Of a DNA stretch of 9,187 nucleotides, positions 1 to 5,182 are shown piece after piece. The position numbers and the translations under genes are program-made. Source of the DNA: an uncultured Lachnospiraceae bacterium (GTDB taxonomy: Bacteria > Bacillota > Clostridia > Lachnospirales > Lachnospiraceae); contig CALEFO010000108.1 in the NCBI GenBank assembly GCA_937877165.1, forward strand, positions 1 to 9,187, in the 5' to 3' direction. The notes under the pieces were generated by a model, which was not told the DNA's origin, did not search any database, and saw only the letters and a list, made by a program, of their open reading frames with translations. Position 1 is the stretch's first letter, and each line of letters opens with the position of its first letter.

Positions 1-596
1 CTCGTATGGAAGGGGCCGCTGACAGCAAGCGGAACGCAGCGTCTTGCGCCGTTTTCCCTGGCAAGAAGTCCCGCCTTCTCCACTGCGACCTTCTCGCCTC
101 CGATCACGAGCTGCCCCGGGCAGTTATAATTGCAGATGGAAACTACGCCCGCGTCCTGCGCCTTCCCGCAGCATTCCTGGAGCGATACCTCCTCCATGCC
201 GAGGACCGCCGTCATGCCGCACTCAATGCCCTCTGCAGCCTTCTGCATCGCCTTTCCGCGGAACGCCACGGTCTCCATCGTCTCCTTTGCCGTCCAGACA
301 CCTGCTGCATAAAGCGCCGCATACTCGCCAAGAGAGAGTCCCGCCGCATAGTCCGGATGCACGCCGTTTTCTTCCAGAACATCGGTGATGCCGAGCGCCA
401 CCGCCGTCATGCAGGGCTGCGTGTACTGCGTCTGGATGAGAAGACCTTCCGGATCCTCAAAGCAGAGCTTTTTCCGGTCAAACTCCAGGGTTCCTGCATC
501 AAACGCCTTCCGAAACGCGGGTTCCGTCTCATAAAGCTCCCTGCCCATGCCGGCATGCTGCGCGCCCTGTCCGGCATACAGATATGCTGTTTTCAT
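1..596 (-). CDS. fabD: Malonyl-CoA:ACP transacylase FabD (partial, C-terminus off the left edge)
   Basis: This enzyme moves the malonyl group from malonyl-CoA onto the phosphopantetheine arm of acyl carrier protein, supplying the extender unit for type II fatty acid synthesis in the cytoplasm. The visible 198 residues start MKTAYLYAGQGAQ, the usual FabD opening with the GQGAQ oxyanion motif at residues 9-13. The nucleophile motif reads GLSLGEY, with Ser88. The second catalytic residue is His197 in SGPFHT, just before the window edge. The residue before the catalytic Ser-Leu-Gly is Leu rather than the His of the E. coli GHSLGE motif; this variant is, as far as I recall, common in Firmicutes. 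About 100 further residues are expected outside the window. The ATG overlaps the fabK stop as ATGA, and a GGAGG lies 7 bases upstream inside fabK, so translation is probably coupled. Identification is secure; only the missing end is unknown. Confidence 0.95.
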   Translation of the reverse strand, partial: MKTAYLYAGQGAQHAGMGRELYETEPAFRKAFDAGTLEFDRKKLCFEDPEGLLIQTQYTQPCMTAVALGITDVLEENGVHPDYAAGLSLGEYAALYAAGVWTAKETMETVAFRGKAMQKAAEGIECGMTAVLGMEEVSLQECCGKAQDAGVVSICNYNCPGQLVIGGEKVAVEKAGLLARENGARRCVPLAVSGPFHT

Positions 597-1498
597 ATGT
601 ATACCTCCACGATGTCCCGGATAATTTCCGCTGCTGGCCGGATCTCATGGATCTGGCCGCAGGTCTGACCAGACATCAAGGATCCCGTCTTCACATCGCC
701 GTCAAAGACCGCGCGGCGAAGCGACCCGAGTGTAAATTTCTCCAGCTCCTCTTTGCCTGCGCCAAGCTTCTCCTGACGGACGTATTCACGGCTCATGGTG
801 TTCTTCAGAACCCGCACCGGCGTTCCGCCGATTCTTCCCGTCACGATCGTATCCGAACCCTTGGCCTTGATCAGCGCGTTTTTATAATTCTCATGCACCG
901 GGCACTCCCTGGATGCCAGAAGGCAGGTTCCCACCTGTACGCCGCAGGCGCCGAGGGCAAGTGCTGCCTCAAACTGCCTGTGATCTGCGATACCGCCCGC
1001 CGCGATGACCGGAATCTTCACCGCATCGCACACCTGCGGAACCAACGTCATCGTCGTCATCTCGCCCACGTGTCCGCCGCTCTCACAGCCCTCCGCGATC
1101 ACGGCGTCCGCACCGAGATCCTCCAGGTGTTTCGCAAGGATCGGTGCCGCCACCACCGGCATCACAAAAATACCAGCCTTTTTCCAGGCTTCCATGTACT
1201 TGCCGGGATTACCCGCTCCGGTCGTGACGAACTTCACGCCCATCTCTTCGATGATCTTCGCAAATTCGTCTGCCTGCGGATGCATCAGCATAAGATTCAC
1301 CGCAAACGGCTTGTCTGTCAGGCTCTGGCAGATTCCAATTTCCTTCCGCAGCGACTCTGCGTTCATTCCGCCGCTTCCGATGGTCCCAAGCGCACCGGCC
1401 TCCGAGCAGGCCGCCGCAAAGGCACCGGTCGCGATGTTGGCCATCCCGCCCTGAATCACCGGATATTTCGTTCCAAGAATTTCGTTTAACATCTTCAT
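593..1498 (-). CDS. fabK: Enoyl-ACP reductase II FabK (FMN-dependent)
   Basis: FabK reduces trans-2-enoyl-ACP to acyl-ACP, the last step of each elongation cycle, using FMN and NAD(P)H. The 301-residue protein is a TIM-barrel of the 2-nitropropane dioxygenase/nitronate monooxygenase family. Visible marks are PVIQGGMANIAT near the N-terminus (residues 13-24), the AEGCESGGHVGE stretch with the conserved His143, the phosphate-binding IPVIAAGGIAD (162-172) and GVQVGTCLLAS. Length and context separate it from a true nitronate monooxygenase: it sits between fabH and fabD. I chose the ATG at 1498 because the protein then begins MKMLNEILGTKYP, as family members do, and AGCGAGG lies just upstream; an upstream in-frame Met at 1522 would add eight atypical residues. 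The ATG shares its A with the fabH stop (TAATG). No FabI or FabV gene is visible here. FabK enzymes are generally insensitive to triclosan. Confidence 0.96.
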   Translation of the reverse strand: MKMLNEILGTKYPVIQGGMANIATGAFAAACSEAGALGTIGSGGMNAESLRKEIGICQSLTDKPFAVNLMLMHPQADEFAKIIEEMGVKFVTTGAGNPGKYMEAWKKAGIFVMPVVAAPILAKHLEDLGADAVIAEGCESGGHVGEMTTMTLVPQVCDAVKIPVIAAGGIADHRQFEAALALGACGVQVGTCLLASRECPVHENYKNALIKAKGSDTIVTGRIGGTPVRVLKNTMSREYVRQEKLGAGKEELEKFTLGSLRRAVFDGDVKTGSLMSGQTCGQIHEIRPAAEIIRDIVEVYI

Positions 1499-2505
1499 TA
1501 TTTTGATACCTCGCTGAGGCAAAACCGGTTCATCTGTGCATCCGTCTGAAGGAGTGCGCCTCCCCAGGTTAACCCCGCTCCGAACCCGTCCAGAAGAATC
1601 GTCTGCCCTGCTTTCAAAAGTCCCTTCCCTGCCATTTCGTCAAGAGCCATTGGAATGGACGCCGCGCTCGTATTGCCAAAGTGATCCATGTTCTTATAGA
1701 ACTTGGAAGGATCTGCCTTCATGCTGCGGACGCAGTGGTCAATGATCCGGCTGTTTGCCTGATGGCAAACCACCCAGTCCACCTCGTCCAGCGTAAGCCC
1801 GCTCTGTGCAAGCAGCGCCTTCAGCGTTTTCGGAAGGGCCTCCACCGCAAAGCGGAACACAGCCTTTCCGTCCATCATGATTTTCCGTTCTCCATCTCCC
1901 GGTCCCGGAACCACGATTTCCTCACCGCCCCGCGCACCGAGAAGGGACGCGTACCTGGCGTTTTCCTTACTTTTGAAGACCGCAGCTCCCGCCCCGTCGC
2001 CGAACAGAACGCATGTGGCACGGTCCTTAAGATCCAGGAGCCTGGAAAGCTGCTCACAGCCAATGACAAGGGCATAACCATCTGTTTTCCCGGAAAGCGT
2101 GCGTCTTTGTTTCCCGCTCTCGAGAAACCCTCTTGCCACCTCCATGCCATAAAGAAATCCGGAGCAGGCAGCGTTGACATCGAGGACCGGGATATCCTCC
2201 CGAAGGCCCAGATCCTTTTGCAGACTGCAGGCAACTCCGGGCGAAGTAGCATCGCCGCTGACCGTTGCCGCGATGCAGCAGTCAATGTCCTCCGGCGCAA
2301 TTTTCGCGCGCAGGAGGGCCTTTTTCGCTGCCTCTCTTGCAAGGCTTACACAGCTTTCGCCCTCTTTGCAGAAGTGCCGCTCGTGAATTCCGGTCCTCGA
2401 ATAGATCCATTCATCCGAGGTGTCCAGCGTTTTTGCAAAATCATCATTGGTTACCACTCTGCTCCCGGCAGCACTGCCGGTGGCAAGAAGAGTCAGTCCG
2501 TTCAT
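1498..2505 (-). CDS. fabH: Beta-ketoacyl-ACP synthase III FabH
   Basis: FabH condenses an acyl-CoA primer with malonyl-ACP to start a new fatty acid chain. The thiolase-fold protein shows the full catalytic triad: Cys114 in NAACSGF, His248 in CHQAN and Asn278 in HFGNTSAASIP, plus the VLFGDGAGA motif and the C-terminal GFGAGLTWGGALL. Numbering uses the second ATG (position 2505) as start, giving 335 residues. That start is preferred because the AAAGGA ribosome binding site is about five bases from it but directly abuts the ATG at 2511, which would add only Met-Thr. After the usual GGALL end there is a tail of about 15 residues (ending CLSEVSK), whose codons carry the fabK ribosome binding site. 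Substrate preference (straight or branched primer) cannot be read from the sequence. The gene follows accA after a 78-bp spacer containing a 24-bp perfect palindrome. Confidence 0.96.
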   Translation of the reverse strand: MNGLTLLATGSAAGSRVVTNDDFAKTLDTSDEWIYSRTGIHERHFCKEGESCVSLAREAAKKALLRAKIAPEDIDCCIAATVSGDATSPGVACSLQKDLGLREDIPVLDVNAACSGFLYGMEVARGFLESGKQRRTLSGKTDGYALVIGCEQLSRLLDLKDRATCVLFGDGAGAAVFKSKENARYASLLGARGGEEIVVPGPGDGERKIMMDGKAVFRFAVEALPKTLKALLAQSGLTLDEVDWVVCHQANSRIIDHCVRSMKADPSKFYKNMDHFGNTSAASIPMALDEMAGKGLLKAGQTILLDGFGAGLTWGGALLQTDAQMNRFCLSEVSK

Positions 2506-2559
2506 AGTCATCCTTTATTGCTTCTTTGTATTGTCCTTTACGTTTCCACCGATGCTGCT

Positions 2560-2583
2560 GTTTGAATGCGATCGCATTCAAAC
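2560..2583. repeat. 24-bp perfect palindrome, copy 1 (accA-fabH spacer)
   Basis: The left half reads GTTTGAATGCGA and the right half is its exact reverse complement, so all 24 bases are palindromic; the flanking T on each side breaks the symmetry. The core is GCGATCGC. The palindrome starts directly after the accA stop codon on the minus strand and ends about 55 bases before the fabH start. An identical copy lies at 9164-9187. As RNA it could fold into a 10-bp stem with a GAUC loop; as DNA it could bind a symmetric dimeric regulator. Its function is not known to me. Confidence 0.9.
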
Positions 2584-3507
2584 TTATGCCGCTCCGATTG
2601 TCCGGAACTTCTCAATCCGCTGCGCCTTGAGCTCCTCCGGTGAAAGGAGGGAGAGCTCCGCGAGATTTTTCTCAATCGCCATCTCCATGCAGGCATACAG
2701 GCGCCCGGGATCTTCCTGTGCACCGCCAAGCGGCTCCGGAATGATCTCATCCACAACGCCAGCCTTCTTCAAATCCTTTGCGGTGAGCTTCATCAGCTCA
2801 CACGCTTCCCCGTGGCGGCTTGCGTCCTTCCAGAGGATGGAGGCAAAGCCCTCCGGACTCAGCACCGAATACACGGCATATTCCAGCATCAGAATCCGGT
2901 TCGCAACGCCGATGGCAAGAGCTCCGCCGGAATTTCCCTCACCGGTCACGATCGAAATCACCGGCACCGTGAACGTAGACATCTGCGCCATGTTCCGCGC
3001 GATGGCCTCTCCCTGTCCGTGCTCCTCGGCTTCCTTTCCCGGATAAGCCCCCGGCGTGTCAATGAAGGTGATGATCGGCCTTCCGAACTTATTCGCCTGC
3101 TCCATCAGCCGGAGCGCCTTGCGGTATCCTTCCGGGTTCGGCATGCCGAAGTTGTATTTCAGATTTTCCTCTGCGGAATGTCCCTTCCGGTGTCCCACAA
3201 CCGTCACCGGCATGCCGCGGAACCGCGCGATTCCGCCGTAAATGCCGGGATCATCGTTGTAGAGATGATCGCCCTTCTGCTCAAAGAAATCCGTAAAAAG
3301 ATGGGCGATAAAATCATCAATGTGCGGCCGGTCGATCTTCCTTGCCAGAAAAACCGTATCCTCCGGATCCGGTCTCGAGCAGGGCCGGAGGACCCTGGCC
3401 TTTTCAATCTGCAGCTGTTCGATTTCCTCCGGACTTGCCGCCTCTGTTTTTTTCTCGCGGATTTTTCTCTCGATCGCATCCGCCTTCAAAATGGATTCAC
3501 GAATCAT
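2584..3507 (-). CDS. accA: Acetyl-CoA carboxylase carboxyltransferase subunit alpha
   Basis: AccA and AccD form the carboxyltransferase that moves CO2 from carboxybiotin on BCCP to acetyl-CoA, making malonyl-CoA, the committed step of fatty acid synthesis. The 307-residue protein has the family sequence HLFTDFFEQKGD (69-80), VTVVGHRKG, NFGMPNPEGYRKALRLM (119-135), ITFIDTPGAYPG (146-157) and the oxyanion-hole region GEGNSGGALAIG (189-200). The N-terminal 60 residues are a charged, helical segment, as in other bacterial AccA proteins. The ATG at 3507 is preceded by AAGGAAAG. An in-frame GTG at 3555 with GGGGAGG seven bases upstream would add 16 residues; it is possible, but the added stretch is not typical of AccA. 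The gene lies 103 bp downstream of accD. Biotin carboxylase and BCCP genes are absent from the window and may lie beyond fabD. Confidence 0.96.
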   Translation of the reverse strand: MIRESILKADAIERKIREKKTEAASPEEIEQLQIEKARVLRPCSRPDPEDTVFLARKIDRPHIDDFIAHLFTDFFEQKGDHLYNDDPGIYGGIARFRGMPVTVVGHRKGHSAEENLKYNFGMPNPEGYRKALRLMEQANKFGRPIITFIDTPGAYPGKEAEEHGQGEAIARNMAQMSTFTVPVISIVTGEGNSGGALAIGVANRILMLEYAVYSVLSPEGFASILWKDASRHGEACELMKLTAKDLKKAGVVDEIIPEPLGGAQEDPGRLYACMEMAIEKNLAELSLLSPEELKAQRIEKFRTIGAA

Positions 3508-3610
3508 AGTGTCTTTCCTTTTCTTTCCTGCTGTCCCGCAGGAGGGCTTCCACACAGGTGAACCTCCCCGGCCGGCAGGAAAGACGGCATCTGCCGTTTC
3601 GCTGTCTGAC

Positions 3611-4498
3611 TTATCCCGCCTTCCTTGCACTGTCTCGGTGCAGCTCCAGAATATCAACGAGCACCTGCTTCATATCTTTTCTTGCCACGATCCGGTCCAC
3701 GAAGCCATGCTGCTCCAGGTACTCGCTTCTCTGGAACCCCTTCGGGAGCTTCTGCCCGATCGTCTGCTCAATGACGCGGGGCCCCGCAAAACCGATCAGT
3801 GCATCCGGTTCCGCCAGCGTAATGTCGCCAAGACTCGCAAAGCTTGCCGTGACGCCTCCCGTCGTCGGGTGCGTCAGATAGCTGATGTAGAGTCCTCCGT
3901 GGTCGGAAAAGGCCTGCACTGCCGCGCTCGTCTTCGCCATCTGCATCAGGCTGTAGATGCCCTCCTGCATTCTGGCTCCACCGCTTGCGCAGAAAATGAT
4001 CAGCGGCAGGCGATGCTCATCTGCATACTCAATGGCACGGGTAATCCGCTCTCCGACCGCGCTGCTCATGCTCCCCATGAAAAACCGGCTGTCCATCACC
4101 GCAACCACCGCGGGAATTCCGCCGATTGTTCCCTTCTTCGTCACGGCCGATTCGGTAAGGCCGGTCTTCTTCTCGGCTGCCCTCAGCTTCTCACTGTAGC
4201 CCGGGAAATTCAGGGGATCCGCCGCCTGCAGTCCTCCATCCAGCTCCGAAGCACTCCCTTCGTCGAGCACCGCCCGGAACCGTTCCTCACTGCTCATTGC
4301 ACGGTAGTGACCGCAGAACGGGCAGACGTACAGATTTTCCTTCCAGGCGGAGGTCTTCGCCCTGCGTCCGCAGCTCTTGCAGTCCAGATACGGATCCGGC
4401 AGCATCTTCTGAATGCCGCCTCTCCACTCCTTCATCTTCCGCTCAAGCCCGCCCTGAAGGCTCTGCATCCCGCTCTGTAAACTGTTCTGCATACTCAT
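3611..4498 (-). CDS. accD: Acetyl-CoA carboxylase carboxyltransferase subunit beta
   Basis: This is the beta partner of AccA in the acetyl-CoA carboxylase carboxyltransferase. The 295-residue protein carries the N-terminal four-cysteine zinc ribbon, with Cys40, Cys43, Cys59 and Cys62 in CKSCGRR and YVCPFCGHY. The crotonase-like carboxyltransferase domain follows, with MDSRFFMGSMSSAVGE (135-150), FCASGGARMQEG (169-180) and THPTTGGVTASFA (209-221). The C-terminus ends shortly after the conserved LPKGFQRSEYL and is a normal length. The ATG at 4498 has GAGG nine bases upstream. The stretch before the zinc ribbon is about 39 residues, Gln/Met-rich and somewhat longer than in many homologues; a downstream start (Met3 or Met11) cannot be excluded. 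It is second in the operon, after acpP, separated from it by 128 bp holding two strong hairpins. Confidence 0.95.
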   Translation of the reverse strand: MSMQNSLQSGMQSLQGGLERKMKEWRGGIQKMLPDPYLDCKSCGRRAKTSAWKENLYVCPFCGHYRAMSSEERFRAVLDEGSASELDGGLQAADPLNFPGYSEKLRAAEKKTGLTESAVTKKGTIGGIPAVVAVMDSRFFMGSMSSAVGERITRAIEYADEHRLPLIIFCASGGARMQEGIYSLMQMAKTSAAVQAFSDHGGLYISYLTHPTTGGVTASFASLGDITLAEPDALIGFAGPRVIEQTIGQKLPKGFQRSEYLEQHGFVDRIVARKDMKQVLVDILELHRDSARKAG

Positions 4499-4516
4499 TT
4501 TTTCATACCTCGCTGG

Positions 4517-4546
4517 GGCAGCCGGTGCGTCGGCACCGTTGCTGCC
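4517..4546 (-). other. Hairpin B in acpP-accD spacer
   Basis: GGCAGC then CGGTGC (4517-4528) pairs with GCACCG (4533-4538) and GCTGCC (4541-4546), giving a 12-bp GC-rich stem with a four-base loop and a two-base bulge. It directly follows hairpin A in the direction of transcription and ends about 18 bases before the accD start, next to its ribosome binding site. No U-tract follows, so it is not a classical terminator. A role in RNA processing, stability or accD translation is inference. Confidence 0.7.
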
Positions 4547-4580
4547 GTCGGAACGTGACCTTGTCTGTCACGTTCCGACG
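4546..4580 (-). other. Hairpin A in acpP-accD spacer
   Basis: Two perfectly complementary 14-base arms (4546-4559 and 4567-4580, starting CGTCGGAACG) flank a seven-base loop. The structure lies about 47 bases after the acpP stop codon. On the minus strand it is followed by GCAGCAACGG rather than a U-run, so complete intrinsic termination is unlikely. It could protect the 3' end of a short acpP mRNA or act as a processing site, which would let acpP be expressed above the rest of the operon; that role is inference. Confidence 0.75.
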
Positions 4581-4626
4581 TTCTCCCTCATACCTGATCT
4601 TTTCTGGCTAAAATACCCCGCACAGA

Positions 4627-4854
4627 TCACTTGGCAGAAGCCAGGTAATTCAGCACATCCTGAATCGTATCAAGCTTTGCCAGCTGCTCATCCGGAATCT
4701 TGATTCCAAGCTTTTCTTCAAGAGCCATGTGGAGCTCCACAAGATCCAGAGAATCTGCTTCCAGATCCTTCGTCAGGGAAGCCTCCGGTGTCACCTGATC
4801 CTCTTCGCATCCAAGTGTGTCAACAATCAGTTCCTTCATTTCATCAAAATTCAT
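4627..4854 (-). CDS. acpP: Acyl carrier protein
   Basis: This 75-residue acidic protein carries growing acyl chains on a 4'-phosphopantetheine arm during fatty acid synthesis and passes them between FabD, FabH, FabK and the other enzymes. The attachment serine is Ser35 in the LEADSLDLVEL motif, with the usual surrounding acidic helix II (LDLVELHMALEEKLGIKIPDE, residues 36 to 56). The length matches typical AcpP. The ATG at 4854 has an AGGAGG ribosome binding site eight bases upstream. A longer in-frame reading from a TTG at 4908 would add 18 Lys-rich residues and is rejected. It is the first gene of the operon, 86 bases downstream of the predicted transcription start. No holo-ACP synthase gene is visible. 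Confidence 0.97.
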   Translation of the reverse strand: MNFDEMKELIVDTLGCEEDQVTPEASLTKDLEADSLDLVELHMALEEKLGIKIPDEQLAKLDTIQDVLNYLASAK

Positions 4855-4911
4855 TTTGTTTTCCTCCTGCCTTTCGGCTGTGGGTCTCTTCGTTTTCTTT
4901 TGTTTCAATTC

Positions 4912-4938
4912 ATTTAGCTAAGTACTGTTTAACTAAAT
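4912..4938. promoter_or_regulatory. Candidate operator: 27-bp inverted repeat at the acpP transcription start
   Basis: The arms ATTTAGCTAA (4912-4921) and TTAACTAAAT (4929-4938) are complementary at 9 of 10 positions, with a seven-base spacer. On the minus strand the repeat would span about +3 to +29 of the predicted acpP transcript, where a bound repressor would block transcription. It is AT-rich in a GC-richer neighbourhood. Fatty acid operons of Firmicutes are often controlled by a MarR-type (FabT) or FapR repressor; the sequence does not match the FapR box or the FabT box as I remember them, so the regulator is unknown. Confidence 0.6.
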
Positions 4939-4946
4939 CGTCGTGA

Positions 4947-4975
4947 ATTATTACATACGGATATTTATCTGTCAA
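4947..4975 (-). promoter_or_regulatory. Sigma-A-type promoter of the acpP-accDA-fabHKD operon
   Basis: On the minus strand a perfect -35 TTGACA (4975-4970) is followed after 17 bases by AATAAT (4952-4947), one mismatch from TATAAT. A TG one base upstream makes it an extended -10. The predicted start is near 4940, giving an 86-base leader before acpP. The rest of the 328-base gap between acpP and the TRAP permease gene holds the candidate operator downstream and, upstream, about 65 bases with no recognised feature and then the TRAP operon terminator. Confidence 0.8.
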
Positions 4976-5081
4976 TGTCGTCTTAAAAACCACTTATTGC
5001 AGATTATCGCGGCGTTTTGCGGTTTTTCATAACGTCTTTCCTCGTTCAGGAATGTGCGCTGCCGGGCGCACAACGCAAAAA

Positions 5082-5120
5082 GCTGCCGCCTCCGGAGATT
5101 TTCTCTCCGAAGGCGGCAGC
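5082..5120 (-). terminator. Intrinsic terminator of the TRAP transporter operon
   Basis: Arms of 17 bases (5082-5098, starting GCTGCCGCCT, and 5104-5120) pair with one G-U wobble around a five-base loop. On the minus strand the stem is followed at once by five Ts (5081-5077), so it reads as a strong intrinsic terminator about 63 bases after the permease stop codon. It stops transcription before the acpP promoter. A shorter 7-bp stem (5053-5072) and an outer complementary pair, CAGGAATG (5047-5054) with CATTCCTG (5130-5137), flank it. Confidence 0.85.
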
Positions 5121-5182
5121 CTCTTTTCGCATTCCTGACAGAGATCCGTTCTCCTGGATCCGCAGGTCTGTCTATGAAATTC

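Noticed and set aside
2566..2577. GCGATCGC core resembling the cyanobacterial HIP1 repeat
   Set aside because: HIP1 is an octamer scattered through cyanobacterial genomes, including genes. Here I noticed it only inside the two 24-bp palindromes, and the gene content (FabK, TAXI-TRAP, ribosome sites) points to a Firmicute.
2560..2583. Palindrome read as a FabT box because of its TTTGA and TCAAA ends
   Set aside because: In the FabT box as I recall it, these half-sites are only about three bases apart; here they are 12 bases apart, and the second copy follows a kinase gene.
3320..4480. Plus-strand open frame of 386 codons opposite accA/accD
   Set aside because: It overlaps both real genes on the other strand, and its translation has no recognisable fold.
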